Positions 1 through 11,523 of a stretch of 64,000 nt of DNA are shown in pieces (the stretch's first letter is position 1; each line of letters starts with the position of its first letter). This stretch comes from Panonychus citri (Eukaryota > Arthropoda > Arachnida > Trombidiformes > Tetranychidae), in NCBI RefSeq assembly GCF_014898815.1, contig NW_026515533.1, positions 1-64,000 on the forward strand. The letters run 5' to 3'. Under the pieces are notes generated by a model. It did no database searches. It worked only from the letters and a program-made list of their open reading frames with translations, and was not told the origin of the DNA. A program made the translations under genes and the position numbers.

Positions 1-116
1 TCAATAAACTTAATTAGTTGGCCAACAATTGATGAATTAATGAATTTCTCATGAATAGTTAATCACCATTATATGTGTTTAATTAAGTAAATCAATAAAT
101 TAATTTATCGACAAAA

Positions 117-3100
117 ATGTTTCTCTATTATCTCATGTGTTCATCGTTAATTCAATTAATCGACTCAGGTAATGATCTATTAACCGGCAATTCGTCAACA
201 ATTAAACCTAATCACCTTAATTGCAGCTTCTCTTATGCATCTTCCCTTACGAGTGACCAGTGGATCCAATGTGATTATTCATGCAACTTTAACGGACACT
301 GTAAGTGACCATTTGATTAGTGATTACTAAATTCTAATTTAGTAAGACAATTAACTAATTGTTGACTTGTTCTCAGATTAATGGTAAAAATTGGAAGATC
401 AAAGAATATCTTTCAACTGATCATTCGATTCATGGAAAAATTCATGTTGAATCGGATGAAAGTTCATTTGATATTTACTATGAGACGGTCAATGATTACA
501 AGCGATTGGTCATTCATGGTAAGTTTAATTGTGTAACATTAGAGTGAACAATTAGTTGATTGTTAATTTTTCCAAAACAAAGACAATCAATGTGATCTAT
601 TTGAGTTCAATGGTAAAGAGCATTGGGATAAAATGTTACCTGGGGTCAGTAGTTCACTGACCAATACAATCTTAATGGTTGGACCTTCATTAGTTTATAG
701 ACTTCAAAATGATTTAAGTGCTTTTGTAAGTTAATTGTAAACAATTAAATTGGAAAAAAAAATGCAAACAAATTGTATTAATTATCAACCATTCTAATTA
801 GGCTAAAGGAGATTCAAGTCCAATGGTCAAAGGGGTCAAGATGGACAGTACATCAAGAGATATCTCATCTAAATTGAGAATCACAATTTACCATCAATGT
901 AAGGCAACAATTAAGGTTTAAACAGCTAATTAAATTAACCAATGTCTTAATTTTGTTCATCAATCAGTCAATTCTGATATTGAATTAGCTTTAATTAAAC
1001 CTAATCGGATACAATTTGATGGTTACAATTTAATCATGGACATTACTTTACATTTAATCACAGATTATAATCAAGTCGAGTCACAGGTAAGAGTTGATAT
1101 GATTAACCTTAATTGTGAACAATTTAATTATCAACATCCTTTAGATAACTCCAGGTATTGGATGTCCAATTGAACTACAACCAATTAAATTATTACCAAA
1201 ATTAACAAGTCAACAAATACAAATGACAATCAAGGAGAAAGTGATTAAATTTAATTCTGAAACAATTTCCTCATTCAAAGTAAGACAATTAAATGTAATA
1301 ACTATTAATAAATTGTTACAATCTAACCCAAAGTGATTAATGTATTTAATTAGATTTATGCTGATGATGATAAACAATTAATGGCCATTATTTCAGATGC
1401 TGATAAATCAATGAAACTTTTTGATTACAATTTAGATATAATTTATGATTATGGTAACAATTTAAATTGTAAATTAAAGCCAATTGATTCTGATGGTCCG
1501 GGTTTAATTGTAAACGATTACAAAGCTGATCGATTTGATTTATATAAATTGCTTGAGATGAGACGACCATTTAAATATCTTGGTCAAGTTAATTATGTAA
1601 TTAACTAATATTTAAAAGTATAAATGAACAACAATCAACTAATTGTTGAACTTTAATCCATAGAGATCACGATTAGCTTTTACCATTGATGCCTGGGAAT
1701 CAGTTGAATATAATGTCATCTTTAATCAAGTTAATTGTGATAAATTAGTGGTAACAATTTACTTGGAGAAAACGGTAATTAATCACCAATCAGTTAATTG
1801 TAGTTTACTAATCAACCAATACCAATTAGATTCAAGACTTGGGATGGTCAAGTAATGGTCAACACTATTTACCATTGGCTATTGTTTTAAATTGTTACAA
1901 TAAGGATACTAAGGTAATTGAGCTTAATTGGTTAAAATTAGTTAATTAACTGTATTTCGTTAATCATCATCAGGGTAATTACAATTTAGAGATGAAAATT
2001 GAACGAGACATTTATGATTATCAAAGTGATTTCATTGAAAGTGAATTAAAATCACTGATGAAATCATTTAATTGTCCGTTTGGAAAACGTTTACAATTAA
2101 CCTTTAAACTTGAACATTTTGGTGAGTTGATTAATTAGTTGTTTCTGTTGATTGTTGTCAATCAATTAGTTAATTATTTCTTTCCTCTTATCAAATAGAA
2201 TCTAATCAATTGATTGAGGATAATCTCGAGGAGATTAAAAGTTCATTGGAAAATGAGATTATCAAGAATGGGAAAATTTCACCAACAAGAATTGAGAAAA
2301 TTGATTTACAATTACAATCAGTTGATTTAATTATCGCAACAATTAATTTGCTTGAAGCTCCATCTGTTGGAGGTGAATTAATTTTCTCTTAATTGTTATC
2401 ATTTCTAATTGTTTTCTTCCTTATTTAGATGTTTTTCCAACACAATTAAGAAGATTGGACATTTCAAAAATTCGTAAATCATCAAGTGTCCATGTCGATA
2501 CAATTGAAAAGTGTCTCCAAGTAGAGACTTCATTTGATGAGAGAATCAGGTAATTGTGATCGATTAATTTTCTTAATTGTCATTCTAATTGTTTGATTAT
2601 TTAGAGCTGTTGTTTATTGTTCAGAGGATGAAATTATTTGCTCCAGTGTCGGTGATGGCGATCAACTAGTCGATGACCTTTCGAACGGTCAATTTTGTTT
2701 GGTCATCGAATCGCCATTGGGAAGGTTACATCAATTTACTCAGCAAATTAAATTGGATTCAGTTCATGATTATCTGTTGAAATCAAGTTCTAATTCAACA
2801 ATTAAGGTTCCAATGACCAATGGTCAATATTTTCCTCTTCAAATTAATGATATAATTGATTGGTCATCTTTTAATTACGATAAACAAGTTGAATTTATTG
2901 GACCAATTAAAGGAATCGTTTTAAAAGATGAAAACTTTGATTTGATCTCTTCCTTGACCATTGGCTATTTTAGTGATTGTTATCGTTCATGTGGTCAACT
3001 TGATTGTAATTCATTCTCATATTGTCAAGTGAACAATCAAATTATCTGTAAATTGTCAAGCAAAAGGATCACAAGTGAATCAAATTTAATAATTTCCAAT

Positions 3101-3897
3101 GAATCTTGTAAAACTTATCATCGAAACGCTGAGACACAATTTCATCAAATTAAATTGAGACAATTTAACTCAATCAATTCAACTCCAGTCAAAGTGATTA
3201 AATCAAGTGATTGTGCCTCATTATGTCTTGACAATCAAGTTAATTGTAACTCTTATCAATTTTGTCCATCAAATGGTTTCTGCTATTTAACTGGCCCTTA
3301 TTCAGAGCAATTAACTCAAACCTCTGATCATTGTGACATTTATATTCGTAAGTGTTTAGTTATAATCAGTTGATTGTTGTGTTTAATTATTTTTACTATT
3401 TTCTTGTAGCTAAACAATCAGATAATTATCAACGAACTGGATCAAAGATAATTGTGAACACCAATCAAATTGAATTTAACCTTAACCTTGACCAATGTGC
3501 ATCTCTGTGCTCTGGACTGGACACTGACCAATGCAAATCATTTAATTATTGTAGCAAATCAAAATCAGGCTCATCATCATGTTCATTATCAAAATTCACA
3601 ATTAACGATGAAAAAAATGTCCAATTAACTGAATCAACATATTGTCACAATTATGAGTTAATTTTGAAATCTAATGAAACCAATCAGCCAAAATCAACTG
3701 AAACCAATTTGATTGTACAATTTGGACAATTTAAATTGGATTTAATTATAATCTACATATTAACAGGTCTGTTAATTGGTTTTGTAAGCAGCTTAATTGT
3801 TACCAAATCAATTGATTTGATTGAAAAGTCAACAATTAAAAGAAATACTAATTCATCACCAGAGGAGCAACAATTTGAAGACATATTTGGATACTAA
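117..3897 (+). CDS. Single-pass membrane protein with three apple/PAN-like cysteine modules (unrecognised family)
   Basis: I join about 15 exons from GT/AG sites with matching phases: 117-168, 227-300, 377-518, 583-725, 802-898, 968-1086, 1145-1279, 1354-1596 (or 1587), 1664-1774, 1830-1913, 1974-2121, 2199-2372, 2429-2549, 2605-3347 and 3410-3897. They add up to 957 codons plus stop. Residues 1-17 look like a signal peptide. The first ~600 residues are an unrecognised, mostly beta-like ectodomain. Three cysteine modules follow (about 2960-3120, 3190-3345 and 3480-3655), each with a CxxxC pair, an aromatic-rich F/Y-x-YC or FC stretch and a final C-x-x-Y, as in apple/PAN domains. A hydrophobic segment near 3730-3800 (LIIIYILTGLLIGFVSSLIV) and a short polar tail suggest a type I membrane protein. 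The neighbour at 4280-6605 is a paralogue. A receptor or adhesion role is inference only. Confidence 0.72.
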
Positions 3898-3976
3898 TCA
3901 TGATTAAATTTTAATTGTTCAAATAACTAATTCTGTAAAAACTGTTATAATTTATTAATATTTTCACAATTAACTG

Positions 3977-3982
3977 AATAAA
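3977..3982 (+). promoter_or_regulatory. AATAAA polyadenylation signal of the first gene
   Basis: A canonical AATAAA lies 80 bases after the TAA stop of the upstream membrane-protein gene, before the next gene starts at 4280. Confidence 0.5.
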
Positions 3983-4279
3983 TCAAAAATTAATGCCCTG
4001 GATATTATCATTACCTGATTGTTTCAAGTTAGTTAATAAATTGTGAAAATTTGAAACAATCTAATCTGACAATCACAATCAAGGATACATGATTTAGTTA
4101 ACTAATCACAATTAAAACTGGTTCTACTAAAAACTAACTAGAAAATCAACTTTTCAATTAACACAAGTGACAACAAGATTCATTCAATTAATAAAGACAC
4201 TCAACAAACAACAACAATTAAAGACAATTAACTTCAAAATTAAAGTTCATTTAACTAAGTTAGTTTACTAATCATTACA

Positions 4280-6605
4280 ATGTTTACCTTAATCAAGTTA
4301 ATTACAATACAAATCATTTTGATAACAATTTACTCCTGTCAAGGAATCACAGGTAAGAAATGATAATTAACTAGCTACAATTAATCACAATTAACTGTTT
4401 AATTTGTTTGATTTTCATTTAGCTTCATCATTAAGTAAATTGAATATTAATCAACCCAAAGGTAAATACAAAATTGAAGCGACAATCATTAACAAGGTAA
4501 GAGTAACAATCAACTTAATTGTGTACCTAAAATCTTATCTTACTAATTAACTAATCAATCTTATTACAGGTTAACAATGAAACTTACAAAACAATTGAAT
4601 TTCTTAATTGTTTGGATTCAATGTCATCTTATGGTAAAATAATAATTCATCAAAACCATCAAACAATTAGTTTGTATCACAATCAATTTGATGATAATAA
4701 ACGTTTAGTTTTAACCCAATGTAAGTATTAATTGTTGGCAACAATTTAAATTAATTAACTGGACAATTAATTGATTGTGATAGATAATTATTGTTATTAT
4801 ATGGACAGAAAGTTGGTCTCGTTAATTGTTGATGGTGGTAATTTATTAAATTCAATCTTAATCACTGGACCTTCAATAATATTGAGATTAAAAGATGATT
4901 CATTAAATTGGGTAAGATGATTAGTTAATTATTCTGAGTAACAATTAACCTTGCAATCTAATTGTAGACTTCAGGGAGCAATATAACAACAATTAACAAG
5001 TGGACAAAAACTGATGAAAATAAACTTAATATAACAACAATTTATGGTAAAAAATCACCGGCGGGTAAGTGATTAACTAAATTGGCTACAATTTAATCAT
5101 TTAAACTGATTGTTACCTCTCTCTTTTTTTGTATTTAGTTAATCAACCTGATTCTGATTTTATTGTTCCTCATGAGATTATCTTATCGGGAACAGTTGAT
5201 GGACCTGAATATGGATTAACGGATTTACCAAGTGATGAGTTAATTGTCATCAATTCAATATCGTTAACAAAATTGAACCCGGAAAGTTATCATGATATTG
5301 AATTTAAAGTGAGCTTGATTAATCAACTAATCTAATTCATTGATAATCAATGAACATCACCAACTAGACTCATATCGAATATCATATTTACAAAGTTCTT
5401 ATGCTCGTAAAGGTTAATTAGAGTGATTATCAATTAGATTTCTACTGAAAACTGAAATCGAAATGTGACAAAAAAGTATCGGACGAACTTCCATCGACGG
5501 AATAGTGACCTTTTCAGTCGAGTGTTAGTTCTGAGAGATGCCGAAAAGCGACTCAGTTGACCTGAATAATATTTCCAGCGATTCTTATATTGACCAACGA
5601 ATATAAAATTCCTAAAGACTTTTAATTGCGTAGTAATCAGCGTAGGGAATTGTGGTCACAGGCCATTCTTTGAGTTCCGACTATTCCCGTTTTCCTTGAT
5701 TGTTTAAGGTAAATTAACTTGATTCTTTTTAATTAGCCACCAATTGGCTTGGGATGTCCATCGTTGGTTGAGGAGACTAAATTGTTTCCACAATTGTTTA
5801 ATTCTCAACAATTAAGCTTCAAATCAATTGAAACATCATCTAAATCAAGTGAGGAGCAAAATAAAATTAATATTGAGGTTTGTTTAGTAATATAATTAAC
5901 TAATTGTTTGTTTGGGGTTAATTGTATTTTGCTTTTGTCTTTTCATTTAGATTTACGCTAATTGGGATAAAATTATCACGATAATTAATCCAATTATCAA
6001 TGATCAGAATGTTAATCACAATCAGTCTACATGTTCTGTGTCAACAATTAACTCGGATGATTATTTAAATCAAGTTAATCAACTATTCTGGATTAAAGAT
6101 GATCTCAAGTATAGAGGACAATTCCCATCGGTTAGTAATTAACTAATTAACTCTGAGACAATTAACTAATAATTTAAAAAAATTAAAGTTTCAGGGAGAA
6201 TTGGAAACTTGGGAATCAACTAATTACGAGGAAACAATTAACGGAATTAAATATGACAGAGTTAATATAATTCATATGTTACAAAAGGTAAATTGTAACA
6301 ATTAATTAATCCAACTAATTAGTTAACATATTTGATCATTTTTTTTCAGGTTAATTCAACAATCAACTTGACTAATTACATCCTAATCAATTCAACACGA
6401 ACTATTTATAATGAAGTTTACCTGGTAAGTTAATTACCATTAATCAGATGAGAATCACTAATTGTTAATCGTTAATTTATCTCTTCAAATGTACCAGGGT
6501 CAATACGATTTAATTGAATCACAAACTCGTCAGGTATTAAAATTTGATACGATTACAACAATTAACCAAACAATGGAACAATTAACAGTTAATTGTAAAC
6601 ACTGA
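4280..6605 (+). CDS. Secreted paralogue of the upstream gene, lacking apple modules and membrane anchor
   Basis: Eleven exons with consistent phases: 4280-4352, 4423-4496, 4570-4720, 4784-4911, 4968-5064, 5139-5308, 5737-5877, 5951-6130, 6195-6287, 6350-6424 and 6498-6605. They encode 429 residues. The first exon encodes a signal peptide (MFTLIKLITIQIILITIYS). Exons 2 and 5 have exactly the lengths (74 and 97 nt) and phases of the corresponding exons of the gene at 117-3897. Matching phrases sit in the same order: NSILITGPSIILRL against NTILMVGPSLVYRL, and PPIGLGCPS against ITPGIGCPI. It ends with TGA after NCKH, where the longer paralogue goes on to apple modules and a membrane span. This looks like a tandem duplication with loss (or gain) of the C-terminal half. 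Function unknown. Intron 5309-5736 is several times longer than the others. Confidence 0.72.
5370..5720. other. Compositionally distinct insert in an intron
   Basis: The 428-bp intron 5309-5736 holds about 350 bases that are richer in C and G than the surrounding introns and nearly free of the TTAATTGT word. No reading frame of useful length and no clear terminal repeats were seen. It may be a degraded short mobile element or a conserved intronic element. Confidence 0.35.
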
Positions 6606-7485
6606 GATGAAATTAAAAAATTAATCGAAAAAAAATAAGTTAAATCAAATTATCTCTCTAATATGATTTAATTGATTTTCCTTGATCATCATCGTTTCTT
6701 TTTGATTCAATTGATTGTTTGGATTAACTTTCAATATCCTTGATAAGATTGAAATTGATTCTCGGCCTCGACATCAATTAATTTCTACAATTAACTTTGC
6801 AAATTAAGGATAAGTTAATCTGAAATTGTTAATCGAAACCTGAAATTAGATTAACTAATCAGAAATATAATATTTTCATTGATGATTGAATATGAGATGA
6901 AAATATTTAATGATTGTTAATCATAAAAAAAATGTTTATATGTACAAATATCGAGATGAATTAACTTCGTCTTTCTTTTTGTGGAAAAGTTAATCAGATG
7001 ATTAACACCAATCGATGATTCCTCTTTTTAATTGTTCTCTTGATTTCTTTTAGTTGTAGTTTTTTTTCTGGTTATTTGTCATCTTCTTCTTCTTCTTATT
7101 GAATCTATTGTGTAGTAGTGAGTTGGCTTGTTATGGGATCTCTTTGTTTCGGTAAACAGGTTAGACTATGATGACGATGATGATGATGACGGAGGGATAA
7201 TTATAATTGAATATTTGATGATCTCTTGAAAGGATTGATAATATATCCACAACACGGGAGTTATAGTTGATTGTTGTTCAATTGGTTAGTGGATATTAAG
7301 ATGACAGAGCTTGATGAAAGTGGGAGATATATTGGTTAAAGACAATCAAGTGTTGATGATAAAATCTAAGTTTGGCCTGTTGATTAGTGAAACAAAAGGT
7401 TTTGTTTACTTCTAATCATCATTATTATTATTACTGGACGATTGTTGTTGTGATATTATCCCTTTAATCACAATATTGCCTGTAG

Positions 7486-7522
<37 letters not shown>

Positions 7523-10439
7523 GGTTGTGGTTGATGATGTAAGACGCTGAGATGGTGTAGATATTTTAAATTAATCTGGGTCATGGCTGATTCGGTAAGG
7601 AAATGAGCTGATATCTTCCACTTTCTCAAAGGGAGAAGACAAAGATGATACTGGAAAGAGAGGGGAGAGAGAGAGAAGAAGACGAGCAAGAATAGAGAAG
7701 AAATCAAGATGGATTGGATCAATTGGAAATTGGAATCATTCAGTAAACTTGATTGAAACGGAAAGTGGGTGAAAGAGGGTAAAGTGGAGGTGTTAATATG
7801 TATAAAGAATAATAAAATAATATAATTGAGGGAAAAAGAAGAAGACGGAAAGGAAAGGAGGGGAGAGAGAGAAAAGATTTTGGCTGGAAAAATGGTGGAC
7901 AAAAAGAAGAGAAGAAGAAAATAAAGATGAATTGAGATGGTTGATTGTAATTTCTTCTTTTTTGTTGAATTGTGAAGACGACGATAAGATGAAGTGTGTT
8001 GGTGACAAGGATGACGAGGGTGATGATAAGTTGATGATCATTGACTTCTTTCATTCCATTTCAGTTATATTTATATTAATATATTTTCTAATTTTTTTTT
8101 GTTGAAATAAAAGAATGTAAATTGTTGTTGTTGATGAGGATGAGGATGATGATGATGGTGATTTAGCTTATAATTGGACATGATGGTAAACAACTCCAGT
8201 AACTTCCGTTTTCTTCATGTTCAAGTCAGTAATCTGAGTTAATCAGATGGTGATTTAGTTAAATTGTAAAAGGCCTTTCAACAAGTTTAACTTGAACATT
8301 TAAAGACAACAGGTTACTAACCACAAAAGCACAAGATTGGACAAGACTAAAGGTTAGTTAATGATAGTCATAACTCTGGTCTCAGGGTAGATTTAAACAA
8401 CCGGTCAGTTGATCCATCATCCATTTGTAAATATATGTGAGTGTGAGTGATGTTTGTTGATACCCATTGATTGAATGTTTTGTGTTGTATTAAAAAAAAA
8501 GATGATTAAATTGTTTGAAAATTACGTAAGTAAAATTATATAAAAGTTTAGAGTTGGTAAATTAAATGCTCCATAGTAACAAAAGGTATAACAGCAAAAA
8601 AAAATTCTCAAATCTTTTACCATAAATACGTTTCCATTTTAACAAACGATAAAATTAGAACTTATTTACGACAAATGTTGGAAGGATAATCACAATAATC
8701 TAAAAGAAAAAAGAAATAAAAATAATAACGGAAAAAGAAAAACAGAGAAAAATTTAGAAAAATTTAGAAACAAAGAAAATAAAAGTAAATCGAATTTGTT
8801 TTTTATTCTTTTTCGTTGCTTAGCAACCAAACGAACGTCAGGTGATCGGGTTGACTCATTTTCTCTTTTCACTTATTTTGTTAATTACTTTTTCTATTTT
8901 TTCCCTCTGGTTAATTGTTACTATTTATCTTTTTGTTTTCATTTTCTCTTTTGACTTGAGACTTTTTTTCTTTTTCTTCTTCTTCTTTCGTTTTCATGGT
9001 GAAGTGATTAAGGAACATTTTCCATTGTTAATTTTGTGCGAAAATTGTGTGGGAATTGGTTAGTTGCGAGTCAATCACAATTTCCATCATCACAAATGAT
9101 ATCATCAACCTACGGTTCTTATCTGTTAATTTTTCGCATCAATTGTGAGAGAACCTGAAATTAGCTTAATTTCTACAATGTAATCATGGATACCAGGAAA
9201 TCAAAGGAACCTTAATTGTTGAGAATTTCTCCTCAATTCATAGTCTTTCGCCCGCTCTTTCTCATTTCAAGTGTAAGTTAAATATTCTTTTCTAAATGTA
9301 TGTAAAAATGTAATAACCAACACTTCTTAATGACCTTCCTATATATTGATAGCTTTTTATTTCATTTATTCTCTGTAGGAAATGGATAATCTTTCTTGTA
9401 CAAATGGCCATGTTTAATTTCAATTCAAATCCGTCAACCACATCACAATAATCTGAATGGTGTTTAACCTTGTTTATCGTAAAAACGACAACTAATTGTT
9501 AACAATCAAAGTAAATCGACTTGAGAAAAGAAAAGATATTAACCGGTAAACATGATGAAAATTTTTTTTTCTTCTACAAACATTTTATCCAATTGTTTAC
9601 ATCAACCAGAACATTAATCATCATCATCATCATCATCATGTTGGAACAATTTGTTATTTATCAGTTTAAACTTTTCTCTCTCTCTCTCACACACACACTT
9701 TTGATTAATCAACCTTGCGCTTTGTATTTCATAAGTATGAGGTTGATCTCGTTCATTTCAATGATAAATAGTTAATCAAAAGGTAGTTGATGATGATATT
9801 CATACAATTCAATTGTATTGTGTGTGTATTTTGTATGTTTGTGTGCTCATTTACATGAACATTTTACGATCTGATATAAAGTGTTAATCAAATCATTATT
9901 ATATTAAGTTTTATTTTCCTTTGTCTCAAGAGACGTGGGAAATCAGGTTACATTAATTTATCGAAAAATGATAAATTAATTAATTAATTTACTTCGCCAT
10001 CTCTTTTATTTCACTAATTCTCATTCTAATTACTTTTTTCTTTGTCTTCTAGATTTCTCAATCAAATTCTGTTATTTGATCATCTTTAAGTCTCACTTAT
10101 TATCTGAGGACGAGCAACAAATGAAAAGATATTAAAAACCAATGTTGACAATTTAAATTGGAGAATCCAACTAACTAATCTGATCTAAATAATTTGGATC
10201 TCAGTTCCATGATTAATTATCGTACATAATTATCAGAACATATCAAATTTTATCTACCCTTTTTGAAACTTGATTTGGAAAGTGAAAGTCATTTTAAGGA
10301 TTTGATTTCTTTCTTTGATTATTCTTCTTCTTGATTTCGATTAATATGTAATCGTGGGAAGTGAAACAAGGTGTATATATATATATGCGTGTGTGTATAT
10401 TTGTTGATTACACACTTATTGATTTTATCGATTGTAATA
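6606..10439. other. Gene-free spacer with simple repeats
   Basis: No credible gene was found. The stretch holds a (GTT)n run, A/G-rich tracts at about 7630-7920, T/C-rich tracts near 8950-9000, CAT repeats near 9615-9640, a CT/CA tract near 9670-9700 and a TA/TG run near 10372-10400. Minus-strand open frames at 7468-8054 are Ser/Leu/Phe translations of the purine-rich tract. Regulatory DNA of the flanking genes may lie here but nothing specific is supported. Confidence 0.5.
7482..7521. repeat. (GTT)n microsatellite
   Basis: About 13 uninterrupted GTT units in a gene-free spacer. Translated on the minus strand it gives a poly-Gln run, which is not evidence of a gene. Confidence 0.85.
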
Positions 10440-11523
10440 CTAACCATTTCCAGAGACACAAGGACAAGCGTCAACATAAAGGTCACCCTTAATTTGCGCC
10501 AAAGTACAACGTTCACCTCTTTGAGCTCGATTTTGACAACTTCGAATTCCCGATTCACGATTTAATAAGCAACATCCTGATTCACAATCATTACTGTATG
10601 AACAAATATCACCCAATCCACGATGAGTCTAAATTAATGGTATAAAAAAAAAGAGCAAACGAAAAACAATTTAGTAAATTGTCCATCAGCAATAATCATG
10701 TTCCATTAAACCAGAATAACAATAGAGTCTGAATTTTAAATTTGGACTTAAAATTGGAACCTTAATTACATCGATTATGATATTAAGGTAAACAGAGAAT
10801 AAAAGTGAAAAGTGACAAAAGAAAGATCAATTTGGGAAACAAATATCAGCCAATTCTCATCATCATCATCATCATCATCATCATCAACAATATCACGGAA
10901 ACGGTTTTAATTCTAATTGTAAAGATGATTACAATTCAATAAGTCATTCAACAAGGAAATATCGTTCATCTTGTTAAACCACAAACTGACCATCAGCTTT
11001 AACCATCTTGTCTCATCATCATTCAAACACAATAGCTTCTGTACAACCTTAAAGTAGGCCATCATCATCATCATCATCATCATCTTTCTAATTGATGATG
11101 ATTATGATTAAATGATGATGTGGTTTACTCTAAATTAATATCAAGCTAATAAGCGATGATAATCAACCTAAATGTTAAAGTAATCAAAGGTAACTCCAAG
11201 GTGAAAGTAAACTAACAACAAATCATGTAGCGCTGATGATTTAACTAATAATTAGCAAATATTAATAATAGAAAATAACTTTTTTCTCTTCTTACCTTTC
11301 TAGGTGTGTCATCCATAGGATGTTGCATCATATCTGGATCTGACCAATCGATACCATCATTGGAGGGAATATAATAAGATTTTTTGTATAAATATCTCAA
11401 AGGTTTCTTATTGAATTGGTTCTTGGGCTCAGTTCGTTGGGCTCGATGACCATCCCAATAACTTTGAATCAATGGAAGCGTAACCAAAACCAGGAGAACA
11501 AGGGTAAATAATGATGAATTCAT
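10440..11523 (-). CDS. Secreted cysteine-rich protein, colipase/prokineticin/Dickkopf-like fold
   Basis: Two exons on the minus strand: 11523-11296 (76 codons, phase 0, donor GTAAGA) and 10628-10440 (acceptor TTTAG). They give about 138 residues. Exon 1 starts with a signal peptide (LFTLVLLVLVTLPLIQSY) and then a basic and acidic linker. Exon 2 has eight cysteines in the order C-x5-C-x3-CC-x9-C-x6-C-x11-C-x-C, including DCESGCC and ending ACPCVSGNG. That is the arrangement of the prokineticin/astakine/ixodegrin/Dickkopf-C family. Those families usually have ten cysteines, and here the frame stops with TAG right after GNG. The same position also reads as a GTTAGT donor, so a further exon with the last two cysteines is possible, but I found no convincing acceptor. 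The 667-bp intron carries CAT repeats. Ligand-like function is inference. Confidence 0.62.
10858..10886. repeat. (CAT)n microsatellite
   Basis: About nine CAT units inside the intron of the cysteine-rich protein gene. A similar run occurs at 11061-11084. Confidence 0.8.
11061..11084. repeat. (ATC)n microsatellite
   Basis: About eight ATC units in the same intron as the 10858 repeat. Confidence 0.75.

Noticed and set aside
117..308. Single 63-codon open frame at the start of the first gene
   Set aside because: A GTAATG donor at 169 and TTGCAG acceptor at 226 remove its middle; only the spliced form joins in frame to the next exon.
7468..8054. Three overlapping minus-strand frames rich in Ser, Leu, Phe and Gln
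   Set aside because: They are translations of an A/G-rich tract and a GTT microsatellite, with no domain, splice or codon evidence.
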